From contig NZ_BMII01000009.1 of NCBI RefSeq assembly GCF_014641855.1, positions 1 to 64,000 on the forward strand: a stretch of 64,000 nucleotides of DNA, given 5' to 3'. The position numbers and the translations under genes are program-made. The notes beneath the pieces were generated by a model, which saw nothing but the letters and a program-made list of their open reading frames with translations, made no database searches and was not told where the DNA came from. The DNA comes from Shewanella inventionis (lineage in GTDB: Bacteria > Pseudomonadota > Gammaproteobacteria > Enterobacterales > Shewanellaceae). Shown here in pieces: positions 6,888 to 15,719 of the stretch. Positions within the stretch are counted from its first letter, which is position 1. Each line of letters opens with the position of its first letter.

Positions 6888-8282
6888 TTACGCTAATGCC
6901 TTAATGATTTTTTGATGAATACCATTAAAACCACCATTACTCATTATCACCACGGTATCACCTTGATTTGCCGTGTCGGCAACAGCGTTAACGATGTCGT
7001 CGATGCTGTGGTATACAGTTGCGGGGATTGGAGCATTTGCCATGCTGGCACTTATATCCCAGCCAATATTGTCTGCTTGATATAAATATGCCACATCGGC
7101 TAACGCCATCGAATTGGCTAAGGTGTCTTTATGCACACCGCTTTTCATGGTGTTGGAGCGCGGCTCAAGCACGACAATAATCTTCCCCGCAGCATTGGTA
7201 TCAACGCCCACTTTGGCACGTAAACCTTGTAAGGTGGTGGCAATCGCTGTGGGGTGATGGGCAAAATCGTCGTACACGCTAATATCGTTAACCGTATCAA
7301 GTAATTCTAAACGACGTTTTGGCGGGCTAAATTGCGCTAATGCCTCAATGGCGTGATTAGGCGCAACCCCAACATGACGAGCGGCAGCAATGGCCATTAT
7401 GGCGTTTTCAATATTGTGCTGACCAATCAAGCCCCAACTCACAACGCCTTGCGTTTCACCGTTAAACAACACTTCAAACTCGTGACCGTCGTCGGCAATC
7501 GTACGCGACTGCCAGGCGCTTGGTTCAGTTGTTGTAGCGTGTTTAGAATAAGTTTCTTGCTCGCTCCAGCAGCCCATATCAATCACTTGTTTAACAGCGT
7601 CAACGTCGCGTGGCCAAATCACTTTCCCCTCACCTGGTACGGTGCGAATAACATGATTAAATTGACGTTGAATGGCGGCCAGATCGGCAAAAATATCGGC
7701 ATGATCAAACTCTAAATTATTGATTACCAGCGTGCGCGGACGGTAGTGAACAAACTTAGAGCGTTTATCAAAAAAAGCGCTGTCGTATTCGTCGGCTTCA
7801 ACCACAAAAAACGGTGAATTACCTAAGCGCGCTGACACACCAAAGTTTTGTGGTACGCCACCAATTAAAAAACCCGGCTCATAACCGCAATACTCTAACA
7901 CCCAGGCGAGCATACTTGAGGTTGAGGTTTTACCATGAGTGCCCGACACAGCTAACACCCACCTGTTTGGCAATATATGTTCTGATAAAAATTGCGGCCC
8001 TGAGGTGTATTTCATGCCACGGTTTAATACCGCTTCAACACAAGGATTACCACGACTCATGGCATTACCAATCACCACTAAATCGGGTTGATTCTCGCCT
8101 TCTTTACCCAGTTGGATTGGGTCAAAACCTTGTATTAGTTCAATGCCTTGTTGCTCAAGCTGAGTGCTCATTGGCGGGTAAACGTTGGCGTCGCTTCCGG
8201 TCACTTTATGGCCCATTGCGCGGGCAAGCAGGGCTAATCCGCCCATAAAAGTGCCACAAATCCCTAAAATGTGTACGTGCAT
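6888..8282 (-). CDS. mpl: UDP-N-acetylmuramate:L-alanyl-gamma-D-glutamyl-meso-diaminopimelate ligase
   Basis: Mpl recycles murein by joining the tripeptide L-Ala-gamma-D-Glu-meso-DAP directly to UDP-MurNAc. The 464 residues show the Mur-ligase fold: an N-terminal Rossmann domain ([28 protein letters not shown]), the ATP loop [10 protein letters not shown] at 114-123, [37 protein letters not shown] in the central domain, and the C-terminal domain with [10 protein letters not shown] and [17 protein letters not shown] separates Mpl from MurC. It heads the mpl-ubiX-hpt run. Confidence 0.95.
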   Translation of the reverse strand: MHVHILGICGTFMGGLALLARAMGHKVTGSDANVYPPMSTQLEQQGIELIQGFDPIQLGKEGENQPDLVVIGNAMSRGNPCVEAVLNRGMKYTSGPQFLSEHILPNRWVLAVSGTHGKTSTSSMLAWVLEYCGYEPGFLIGGVPQNFGVSARLGNSPFFVVEADEYDSAFFDKRSKFVHYRPRTLVINNLEFDHADIFADLAAIQRQFNHVIRTVPGEGKVIWPRDVDAVKQVIDMGCWSEQETYSKHATTTEPSAWQSRTIADDGHEFEVLFNGETQGVVSWGLIGQHNIENAIMAIAAARHVGVAPNHAIEALAQFSPPKRRLELLDTVNDISVYDDFAHHPTAIATTLQGLRAKVGVDTNAAGKIIVVLEPRSNTMKSGVHKDTLANSMALADVAYLYQADNIGWDISASMANAPIPATVYHSIDDIVNAVADTANQGDTVVIMSNGGFNGIHQKIIKALA

Positions 8283-8374
8283 GATTTCACTCTACTGATC
8301 CATTATATGGCGCTTATTCTAATCTATTGCGCCAGTGAATGTCAGTTAACAATTATTGAGAATCATCAATGGGA

Positions 8375-8683
8375 TTAGGGCGAATATAAAAAGAAAAATA
8401 ACCCCATGCTCAGCACAGTGGTAAGTAAGGTGTTGCGGGTAATATAAGCCAGCACCGTAGCCACCAGCGCACAGGTTAAATAAGGGTTATGCATGCTAAT
8501 GGCCAGTTTACCCTCTGGTACAAACACAATAGGGGCGAGTATGGCCGTTAAAACAGCAGGAGCAGAGTAACTTAAAAAGGTTAAGGTGTTTTTACTCAAC
8601 CGAAGTGGGATTTTGGGTTCTAATAACAAGTGCCGACTCACAAACACCACCGCTGCCATTGATAAAATAATCAACCATGTCAT
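8375..8683 (-). CDS. azlD: AzlD-family membrane protein
   Basis: This is the small partner of an AzlC-type exporter, 102 residues with about three to four hydrophobic segments (1-20, 40-60, 70-98) and little soluble sequence. Its ATG overlaps the stop of azlC by four bases (ATGA), indicating translational coupling. AzlCD pairs export branched-chain amino acids or their analogues. Confidence 0.85.
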   Translation of the reverse strand: MTWLIILSMAAVVFVSRHLLLEPKIPLRLSKNTLTFLSYSAPAVLTAILAPIVFVPEGKLAISMHNPYLTCALVATVLAYITRNTLLTTVLSMGLFFFLYSP

Positions 8684-9468
8684 AGGTTGTCCTCCTTGGT
8701 GGGCGTGATATCAGCACCGGGGGTATCAGTAGTTGCAATGCCTTCATTGGTGAATTTGGCATAAGCCATACCCGCAGCCATGCCCGATATGGCGGCAATC
8801 AATAAACCAGCTTGAATGGCAAACACGGCGCACACCACCGCTAAGGTGAGCGACACTAATACACTCACTAAAATTGACGGCTTTTTCACTGTGGGGACCA
8901 CTATGGCGATAAAAGTGGCAGCAATGGCAAAGTCGAGCCCAAGCTCACCTAAATTATCGATAGACTGGCCAGCGACTATGCCGAGTAAGGTGGCTATGTT
9001 CCAGCCAATATAAAAGGTTAAACCGCCACCCAGCGCATACCAGCGATCAAATTGATGCTGTGCAGACGTTTGGCCGCCATGAGTCTGGTTTGAAATAGCA
9101 AATAACTCGTCGGTGAGTAAAAACCCCAGCCCTAGCCGCCATTTAAGGGGTAATGGGCTAATGTGACTGCGCATGGCCATGGCATAGAGTAAATGCCTTG
9201 AGGTTATGAGCAAGGTGGTGATTAAAATGCTGCCAATACCAATACCGGTTTTTATCATCCCGAGGGCGACCAATTGCGCACTGCCTGCAAAAATAATCGC
9301 CGACATGGCCTGGCTTTCTATCGCAGTGAGGCCAATCTCTAGTGCGAATGAGCCGGCTAAAATGCCCCAGGGGATGACTGCAATGGTTAATGGCATCACC
9401 GCTAAGGCACCTGCAAAAAATGATTTGGTTTTATTGGTGGATCGAGTAATAGATTCGGCAGTGCTCAC
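8680..9468 (-). CDS. azlC: AzlC-family branched-chain amino-acid exporter
   Basis: The large subunit of the AzlCD (YgaZH-like) exporter has 262 residues. It contains the conserved start of the membrane core MPLTIAVIPWGILAGSFALEIGL, then AQLVALGMIKTG and the SRHLLYAMAMRSHISPLPLKWRLGLGFLLTDELFAI segment characteristic of the family. About seven hydrophobic segments are visible. A C-terminal hydrophilic tail (TTDTPGADITPTKED) follows the last segment. It is coupled to azlD by an ATGA overlap. No regulator gene adjoins it. Confidence 0.88.
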   Translation of the reverse strand: MSTAESITRSTNKTKSFFAGALAVMPLTIAVIPWGILAGSFALEIGLTAIESQAMSAIIFAGSAQLVALGMIKTGIGIGSILITTLLITSRHLLYAMAMRSHISPLPLKWRLGLGFLLTDELFAISNQTHGGQTSAQHQFDRWYALGGGLTFYIGWNIATLLGIVAGQSIDNLGELGLDFAIAATFIAIVVPTVKKPSILVSVLVSLTLAVVCAVFAIQAGLLIAAISGMAAGMAYAKFTNEGIATTDTPGADITPTKEDNL

Positions 9469-9568
9469 ATCATCTCCTTATGCGCTCAGTTGGCAAGAAG
9501 ATTAGCTTAATCTGAATAATGCAGTAAAGCGTTATGAGTATTTCATTTTTTTACGCGGTGAGTAAATC

Positions 9569-9602
9569 AAAGGGCGTATATTGACAAAATACACGCCCTT
9601 TT
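9569..9602 (-). terminator. hairpin terminator after the PKHD hydroxylase gene
   Basis: AAAGGGCGT/ACGCCCTTT ends with further pairing inside (ATATT/AATAC) form a long stem eight bases past the stop codon. On the minus strand the stem is followed by GATTT only, so termination strength is uncertain. Confidence 0.5.
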
Positions 9603-9609
9603 TGTCGTA

Positions 9610-10290
9610 TTATAGCTGGGTAAATTGTCTAATTAAGTTGTGATACACATTGTGTAAATTGTCGAGTTCGGCGCGATCGGTTTTGTTGGCGTTAATCAGC
9701 TTTTGAATACTTTGGTCAAGTTGATACAAGGTTTGGCGTAAGTTTGTATCTGCCACCATGCTTTGCATCCAGGTAATAGCAGCAACACGCTGGCCACGAG
9801 TGACCGCGGTAACTTTATGTAAACTGCTTGATGGATACACCACTGCATATCCGGCTGGCAATTTAATTTGTTGCTGACCAAATTCAGTAGAGATAACCAA
9901 TTCACCGCCGTCGTATTCTTCTGGCTCGCTTAAAAACACCGTCATCGACACGTCGCTGCGGATCACTTCACTCGTGCCCGGTATCCGCATAATTGCGGCG
10001 TCGACATGGTAGCCATACTCTTCGGTTTCACTATAACGATTAAAACACGGTGGGAAAATTTTATGCGGTAATGCCGCGGAAACGATTTTAGGCGTATCAC
10101 CAATGCACCCTAAAAGCTGGTTAGCCAGCTGGCGAACGTTGGTATCTTGTGCATCGGCTTGATTGTTATTTTTTACTGAAGCTGCCATCCCCATTGCGGT
10201 TTTACGGCCATCGCCCCATGGACATTGCGCTAACTGCTGACGATAAGCGCTGACTTGCTCTTTGCTGAGCACTTTTTCTATAACAACCAT
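9610..10290 (-). CDS. PKHD-type Fe(II)/2-oxoglutarate hydroxylase (PiuC/YbiX family)
   Basis: The 226-residue protein is a cytosolic iron-dependent dioxygenase. The metal-binding facial triad is visible as H95-x-D97 (YGYHVDAAI) and H158 (SSSLHKV), with the 2-oxoglutarate-binding arginine at about R168. Genes of this family sit beside catecholate-siderophore receptors (fiu-ybiX in E. coli, piuA-piuC in Pseudomonas), and here it follows a TonB-dependent receptor with only a hairpin between them. It is likely iron-regulated along with that receptor. The physiological substrate is unknown. Confidence 0.9.
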   Translation of the reverse strand: MVVIEKVLSKEQVSAYRQQLAQCPWGDGRKTAMGMAASVKNNNQADAQDTNVRQLANQLLGCIGDTPKIVSAALPHKIFPPCFNRYSETEEYGYHVDAAIMRIPGTSEVIRSDVSMTVFLSEPEEYDGGELVISTEFGQQQIKLPAGYAVVYPSSSLHKVTAVTRGQRVAAITWMQSMVADTNLRQTLYQLDQSIQKLINANKTDRAELDNLHNVYHNLIRQFTQL

Positions 10291-10320
10291 GCTTATTTCC
10301 TGTTTTTTAAAATCAAAAAA

Positions 10321-10349
10321 CCAACGCTTAACGAGAAGTTAAGCGTTGG
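10321..10349 (-). terminator. terminator between the TonB receptor and the PKHD gene
   Basis: A perfect 12-bp stem CCAACGCTTAAC/GTTAAGCGTTGG with a five-base loop is followed on the minus strand by TTTTTTGATTTT. It probably attenuates rather than fully blocks transcription from the receptor into the hydroxylase gene, since no other promoter is obvious between them. Confidence 0.75.
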
Positions 10350-10370
10350 TGTTATCGGTAAATCGCTCGA

Positions 10371-12692
10371 TTAAAATTCGTATGTCATCGACAGTCTTGA
10401 ATTACGAGCATCACCAAGGTACATAAATGAACCTGAACGATATGCCGCTGTCCAGTATTCTTCGTTTAACACGTTACCCACGTTAATGCGGAATGTTAAG
10501 GCTTCAGTAGCATTGTAACTCGCAAATAAATCAACCACTTGATAGTTAGGCACTACGATGCTGTAACGCTCATTAGTCGTGTCATAACCTGCCGCAGTAT
10601 CTGGTTGGCCGCCGTACATTTCGCTTTGGTAAGTGTAGCTACCACCAAATACAAATGAGTCTGATATTTGATAACGTAATTGTAAATACGCGCTTTCATC
10701 TGCAAAGTTACTTAACGCTAAGCCAATGTTTGCTGGGTCGTAAGAATCTAATATTTCTGAATCCATTTTAGCGGCAGAGAATTGAATGCTGAGCTGTTCA
10801 GTAATGTTACCCACCATACCAAACTCAATCCCTTTTACGCGGTTTTCACCTGTGTTGAGCGTACCTAAGGTTGAGTAGCTGTCACCAACGCTTTCCATTA
10901 CATCACTTTTTGTGATTTGGAAAATCGATGCTGAGAACATCATTTTGTCATCAAATAACATCCACTTGGTGCCAAGTTCGATGTTTTCAACGATTTCAGC
11001 GTCGGCTTCTGTGGCTTGCTCTTCAGTACCACAAATACCGCCATAACCACAGTTTGCTCCTAGGTCAGACTCGCCACCATTGATGTTGGTAGCCGTGCTG
11101 TAGTTAGCATAAATGTTAGCGTCTTCATACAAGTCGTAAACCAAACCGAAGTTGTAGTTATACATGGTGTCTGAATATTCATAAAGCGCATTGGTTGTGT
11201 CGTTGCTGTAGTCAAAGCTGTCGAGCCTTAAACCGTAAAACATAGACAATTGCTCGGTTAACTCAACGTTATCCATCATATACGCCGACACAGTTTCAAT
11301 GTCGTATACTGCATCTGAGCCGCCATCAACATAACTGCGCCCCATAAGTTGGCTGATGTTATCAACCGTATTACCATCACCATCGATAATACAATAAGAC
11401 TCAGACACACCGCGACGACCATTGGTAGTACAGTTTGTCGGGTTGTTATTGGTAATAGTGTACACACCGTTATCGACATTTTCGTCTGTGTATTCCAAAC
11501 CAAACACTAACTTATTATTAAAACCAAAGATTTTAGTGTTCCAGAATAAATTGAACTGAGTGCTAACATAATCCACATCTTGATTACCCTGGTGAGTACT
11601 TAATGTTAACGTACTTGCGCCTGGTGCTGTGGCATCGGTATCGGCACGGGTTGTACCGCCCATCCCCGTTGTAATATAGCCGTTTTCGGTATGGCCAACT
11701 CGCGTGGCGTTGTACAGGGTAATGTCGCTATTAAGCTCGTACTCTGTGCGCAGAGTAAAGGTGGTCACCTCTGAGTCTAAAAAGTCGCCTTCTTGTGCAT
11801 ATACCGGAATATCTTCTAATGGCTTACGAGTGGTTTGATCAAAATAGCTGCCTAAATCGGGCACATCTTCTGCTTTAATATGATACACATCGGCAATAAA
11901 CGATAAGGCATCTGTGGTTTCATACACACCCGATAATTGCACACCATTACGGTCGCGACTAATACCCTCGCGGCCAGGCTTATCTTCTTGTGCAGTTAAA
12001 CCGTTTAGGCGCACAGCGACTTTTTCTGATAATGGTAAGTTGTAGTCAATGGTTACGCGGCTGTGGTCGTCACTGCCTACCCCAACATCTACTCGGCCAA
12101 AGTCATAGGCAACAGAGGCTTTTTTGGTTACGCTGTTAATGGCACCGCCCGATGAACCACGGCCAGCAAATGTTGAGCTTGGGCCTTTAGTAATTTCAAC
12201 GCGCTCAGTGGCAAAACTTTCGCGGGTTGTCATGCCTGGGTCACGAAGGCCATCAACAAACACGTCGCTGCGGGCTTCGTGACCACGAATAATGTAACGG
12301 TCACCAAATGCGTTACCGTTTTCACCTGTACCAAGAGTTACACCTGCTTGAGCAGATAAAATGTCTTTAAGGTCGGTGTTTCCTGACTCTTGGATTTGAT
12401 CTTGGGTTAATACCGTGATGACCTGTGGCGTATCGACTAACTCAGCCAAACGGCGTTTGTCGGCCGAACTGTTAAACATGTAAACTGAATTTTGTACACC
12501 ATGAACACGAATGCGCTCAATAGACTCGTCTGTTTCAGCTGGTTTACATTTAGCTAATATATCCTTATCGCAAGTTTCATTGTTGGTATCTGCAGCATAA
12601 ACCGCAGGACTACCAAACACTAACGCAGCAGCAACAGCTTGGGCACCCAATGATAACTTACTGTAACGGTTCGATTTCATGTCTAACATCAT
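10371..12692 (-). CDS. TonB-dependent siderophore receptor (catecholate type)
   Basis: This outer-membrane receptor takes up ferric siderophores using energy from TonB. The 773-residue protein has a signal peptide (about 1-33, ending PAVYA), a candidate TonB box near ESIERIRVHG, and a plug domain (about 75-195, with VDTPQVITVLTQDQIQESG and GRGSSGGAINSVTK). A long beta-barrel ends in the expected aromatic residue (LSMTYEF). The RIRVHG and plug motifs resemble the Fiu/PiuA branch. An iron-responsive operator lies upstream and a PiuC-type gene downstream. The actual ligand cannot be told. Confidence 0.92.
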   Translation of the reverse strand: MMLDMKSNRYSKLSLGAQAVAAALVFGSPAVYAADTNNETCDKDILAKCKPAETDESIERIRVHGVQNSVYMFNSSADKRRLAELVDTPQVITVLTQDQIQESGNTDLKDILSAQAGVTLGTGENGNAFGDRYIIRGHEARSDVFVDGLRDPGMTTRESFATERVEITKGPSSTFAGRGSSGGAINSVTKKASVAYDFGRVDVGVGSDDHSRVTIDYNLPLSEKVAVRLNGLTAQEDKPGREGISRDRNGVQLSGVYETTDALSFIADVYHIKAEDVPDLGSYFDQTTRKPLEDIPVYAQEGDFLDSEVTTFTLRTEYELNSDITLYNATRVGHTENGYITTGMGGTTRADTDATAPGASTLTLSTHQGNQDVDYVSTQFNLFWNTKIFGFNNKLVFGLEYTDENVDNGVYTITNNNPTNCTTNGRRGVSESYCIIDGDGNTVDNISQLMGRSYVDGGSDAVYDIETVSAYMMDNVELTEQLSMFYGLRLDSFDYSNDTTNALYEYSDTMYNYNFGLVYDLYEDANIYANYSTATNINGGESDLGANCGYGGICGTEEQATEADAEIVENIELGTKWMLFDDKMMFSASIFQITKSDVMESVGDSYSTLGTLNTGENRVKGIEFGMVGNITEQLSIQFSAAKMDSEILDSYDPANIGLALSNFADESAYLQLRYQISDSFVFGGSYTYQSEMYGGQPDTAAGYDTTNERYSIVVPNYQVVDLFASYNATEALTFRINVGNVLNEEYWTAAYRSGSFMYLGDARNSRLSMTYEF

Positions 12693-12763
12693 CCTTTTAT
12701 TAATTAGCGTTTATGAAAGTGCTTTTATGTGACGCACTTTACACAAACACAACGAAGATCACA

Positions 12764-12784
12764 AATACAAATCATTATCATTTG
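12764..12784 (-). promoter_or_regulatory. Fur box upstream of the siderophore receptor
   Basis: Read on the minus strand the site is AAATGATAATGATTTGTATTT, close to the classical GATAATGATAATCATTATC in its left two hexamers and degenerate in the third. It stands about 75 bp before the receptor start. Iron repression of a siderophore receptor is expected. Confidence 0.6.
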
Positions 12785-12940
12785 TGTAAAGATTGTAGTT
12801 AGCAATGTATATTTGCGCTGCATTAGATGACAGCCAGTAACAAATTAAAGATGTCGTTGACACTAAATGTACAGCCTATTTCAACATAGAGGCTGCACAA
12901 ACTTGGATGAGGTTAAAGATTAACGGTGAGTAAAACGCTA

Positions 12941-13327
12941 TTAAGTGGTTTGGTATAGCTCGAGTGGCAACCCATCTGGATCACTAAAAAAGGTGTATTG
13001 CTTATTAGTGTACTCATCGACTCGAATGGGCTCAACCTCTACATCATGCTGTTGTAAATGCTGTACCACTTGCTTGATATCGTCGACTTTAAATGCCAAA
13101 TGGCGTAATCCTTGTGCCTCAGGAAAGCTCGGTCTTGGCGGGGCACCATTAAACGAAAACAGTTCTATTTGACTGCCGTCGGGCAAGGCTAAATCCAGTT
13201 TGTAGGAATCGCGCGCTTGGCGATAATTTTCGGCAATAATCTTAAGCCCTAATACCTGAGTATAAAATGCTTTTGAGCGAGGATAATCGCCACAAATGAT
13301 GGCTACATGGTGGATGCCTTTTAGCAT
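12941..13327 (-). CDS. VOC-family protein, YaeR-like
   Basis: This 128-residue single-module vicinal-oxygen-chelate protein has the metal ligands expected of the YaeR/glyoxalase fold: His in IHHVAII, Glu in IELFSF, His in LRHLAFKV and Glu in LPLELYQ. The run YRQARDSYKLDLALPDGSQIELFSF closely follows E. coli YaeR. It may be a metal-dependent lyase or isomerase on a small adduct; the substrate is unknown. The gene stands alone between two terminators. Confidence 0.88.
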   Translation of the reverse strand: MLKGIHHVAIICGDYPRSKAFYTQVLGLKIIAENYRQARDSYKLDLALPDGSQIELFSFNGAPPRPSFPEAQGLRHLAFKVDDIKQVVQHLQQHDVEVEPIRVDEYTNKQYTFFSDPDGLPLELYQTT

Positions 13328-13363
13328 AACGTTCCTGTTATTAATAATACGCTAATAAATAAT

Positions 13364-13396
13364 AAAACCCTGATAGCACAAGTCTATCAGGGTTTT
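13364..13396 (-). terminator. terminator after phoX
   Basis: A perfect 13-bp stem AAAACCCTGATAG/CTATCAGGGTTTT with a seven-base loop has A and T runs on both sides, so it can work in either direction. It isolates phoX from the YaeR-like gene. Confidence 0.85.
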
Positions 13397-13474
13397 AATC
13401 AGCATGAAAAGTGGTTACAGCTTAAGGTAACTCATGAATTATCTTGCAATTGGCTCTGAGTCACCTACAGCCTA

Positions 13475-15538
13475 TTAAACACCCACTGCGCCACCATCAT
13501 CTTTACGAATAATCACAGTGGCAGCGCGTGGACGCACACTAACCCCTGCTGGTGTAGCTTCATCAGCTTTATCTGAATAAGGCCAATTGTCTGGATGCTG
13601 AATGTTGGCAAATACCGTGGTGTAATCAGGCGTAATGGCAAAACCTGTGACTTCGCAGCCGTTAGGCCCAACAAAGAAACGTTTAAGTTGTGTTTGATTG
13701 TCGGCGCCAACCACTTGTTGATTGCCGTCAGCATCAAGCATAGTTGAAGGCACAATGGCTAGCATTTGGTCGTTGGTTTCTTCACCTACTTCAGATGCGC
13801 CATTATCGGTTTGTACCCATAAAATACCACGGGCATCGAATGCTAATCCGTCTGGGCTGGCAAACTGGTTAAGGTCGGTTAAGCCAGATAAGTTGGTTTC
13901 TGCATCGCCATCATCTGGCGAGCCAAAAACAAAGATATCCCAGCTAAACTCTGTTGCCGCGTCGCCTTCATCCCAACGGATAATATGACCAAAGTTGTTA
14001 TTTAAACGTGGATTAGCAGGGTTAGTGCTCTCAGTACGTCGACTGTTATTGGTCAGTGTCAGGTAAACCGTGCCAGTAAATGGGTCAACCGCTGCCCATT
14101 CAGGGCGGTCCATTGGGGTTGCGCCCACTAAATCAGCTGCACCAGCTGTGTTTAAAATAATCTCTTCTAATGAGCTAAAGCTATCTGCTAATGTGCCGCC
14201 GTCAGTTGTCATGCCGTCAAGAGTTAACGGTAACCACTCACCTACTCCGTCTTCGCTGAATTTTGCTACATACAATGTGCCAGCATTCATGTATTTGTCG
14301 CCCATGCTTAAGCGGTTACTGCTGTTAGCATCTGCGGCGTCCCACACTGCGTCTGACACAAACTTGTAGAGGTATTCAAAGCGAGAGTCATGCCCAGAAT
14401 AAAAAGTCAGCGGCTTGCCTTCTTCAAGTTTACCAAACACACAACCTTCATGACGGAAACGGCCTAATGCTGTGCGCTTAACTGCACGAGAGTTAGGATT
14501 GTATGGATCTATCTCAACAATATAACCATGACCATTGGCTTCGTTACGGTAATCGTTCGCTGCACTTGTGCCGGTTGGTGTCATGTCAAAACGTGCAAAC
14601 TCGTCTAGGCGCTCTTCGTCATGACCTGCTAGATGATTCCAGCCATAACGCGTGTCAGTGCTAGGAATACCAGTGCGTGATTGCTCTTCAGTCCGTTCGC
14701 CTTTATTGACAAAGTATTCTGGCCAGTTTTCTTCACAGGTTAAATACGTGCCCCAGGGCGTGTAACCATTACCACAGTTATTTAAGGTACCGCGCGCCTG
14801 GCTGCCGTCTGGCGAGTAGCGTGTTTCCAGGTATGAGCTATAGGCTAGTGGACCGGCAATATCCATAACACTTGCACCGGTAAAGCGGCGGTTATAGCTA
14901 TCGTTTTCAACCACTTGCCACATGCCAGACACTAACTTAATCCGTACAACTGACACGCCATGGGCGTTGATTTCTTTGCGCACCTCGTCGATGACACTGC
15001 GTTTGCCATCGGTGTCATACGTTGGGCCTGTAGGGTGTAAGGCATCTTGGTCAATGTATTCGTGGTTAATACATAGTAAGCCATCATCACCTGCATCATT
15101 AAGCGGGAAAAAATGCATACCGTCATGATGCATACCCACTGAGTTTGCTTGATCATCTGCAGTGTTACTACCGTCATCTTTCCATGCTGCGGCTTTTGAG
15201 TTAAGAGGCGTACCCCATGGTGCTAATACATAAGCAGAATAACCCGCAGGAATGGCCACTGCGTCTGTTAACGACCCAGGGATTGACTCAAACCCTAATA
15301 CCGCAGAACTTTTAGTTGGCGCAGTTGGTGTTGTCGGAGTGGTTGGTGTTTCTGTGGTGCTGTCATCATTATCAGAACCACAGGCACTTAGCCCAAAACC
15401 GCCAAAGGCAGTCAGGGCACTTAGCCCTAAACCACGCTTAACAAAGTTACGACGTGACAGGTGTTTTTCCATCACTTCATTAAAAGGAGTGTTATTACTG
15501 TTATTAAAACGAGTTGGGTTAAACGTCGCCTTGCTCAT
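13475..15538 (-). CDS. phoX: PhoX-family alkaline phosphatase, Tat-exported
   Basis: PhoX enzymes are calcium/iron phosphatases that release phosphate from organic esters outside the cytoplasm. The 687-residue protein begins with an unusually long n-region and then a twin-arginine signal (SRRNFVKRGLGLSALTAFGGFGLSAC, about 29-53, with a possible lipobox cysteine at the end). The mature part is rich in family blocks: GMHFFPL, LLCINHEYID, GTYLTCEENWPEYF, RFRHEGCVFG, TFYSGHD, MDRPEWAAVDPFTGTVYLTLTNNSRR and ASPDGLAFDARGILWVQTDN. An exceptionally clear Pho box stands about 80 bp upstream, so it should be induced by PhoB on phosphate starvation. The downstream hairpin makes it monocistronic. Confidence 0.92.
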   Translation of the reverse strand: MSKATFNPTRFNNSNNTPFNEVMEKHLSRRNFVKRGLGLSALTAFGGFGLSACGSDNDDSTTETPTTPTTPTAPTKSSAVLGFESIPGSLTDAVAIPAGYSAYVLAPWGTPLNSKAAAWKDDGSNTADDQANSVGMHHDGMHFFPLNDAGDDGLLCINHEYIDQDALHPTGPTYDTDGKRSVIDEVRKEINAHGVSVVRIKLVSGMWQVVENDSYNRRFTGASVMDIAGPLAYSSYLETRYSPDGSQARGTLNNCGNGYTPWGTYLTCEENWPEYFVNKGERTEEQSRTGIPSTDTRYGWNHLAGHDEERLDEFARFDMTPTGTSAANDYRNEANGHGYIVEIDPYNPNSRAVKRTALGRFRHEGCVFGKLEEGKPLTFYSGHDSRFEYLYKFVSDAVWDAADANSSNRLSMGDKYMNAGTLYVAKFSEDGVGEWLPLTLDGMTTDGGTLADSFSSLEEIILNTAGAADLVGATPMDRPEWAAVDPFTGTVYLTLTNNSRRTESTNPANPRLNNNFGHIIRWDEGDAATEFSWDIFVFGSPDDGDAETNLSGLTDLNQFASPDGLAFDARGILWVQTDNGASEVGEETNDQMLAIVPSTMLDADGNQQVVGADNQTQLKRFFVGPNGCEVTGFAITPDYTTVFANIQHPDNWPYSDKADEATPAGVSVRPRAATVIIRKDDGGAVGV

Positions 15539-15601
15539 ATATTGTCCTTAAGTATGCTCACAAAATAACTGCTTCAATCTAGGTATGATTATTCGACAAT
15601 T

Positions 15602-15646
15602 AAGATAAGCATCAAATGTGACAACAAGGTTCAAAAAGCGTGACAA
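15602..15646 (-). promoter_or_regulatory. phoX: Pho box and promoter of phoX
   Basis: On the minus strand TTGTCAC, TTTGAAC and TTGTCAC occur at an exact 11-base period (plus-strand starts 15640, 15629, 15618). This is the tandem 7+4 arrangement that PhoB dimers bind. Ten bases after the last repeat comes TATCTT (15602-15607), the -10, with the Pho repeats standing in place of a -35, as in PhoB-activated promoters. Confidence 0.85.
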
Positions 15647-15687
15647 AAATGTGGCATTTAAAAGACGGTAATGACAATAGGAGAATA

Positions 15688-15711
15688 GGCCACTCCCATT
15701 ATGAAGTGGCC
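15688..15711 (-). terminator. possible terminator after the DEAD-box helicase gene
   Basis: A 7-bp stem GGCCACT/AGTGGCC lies nine bases past the helicase stop codon. The T run after it on the minus strand is poor, so the call is tentative. Confidence 0.35.
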
Positions 15712-15719
15712 CTAAGTGA

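Noticed and set aside
8345..8370. Fur-box-like ATTATTGAGAATCATC between azlD and mpl
   Set aside because: It matches in one arm only, and the genes on either side are not iron genes.
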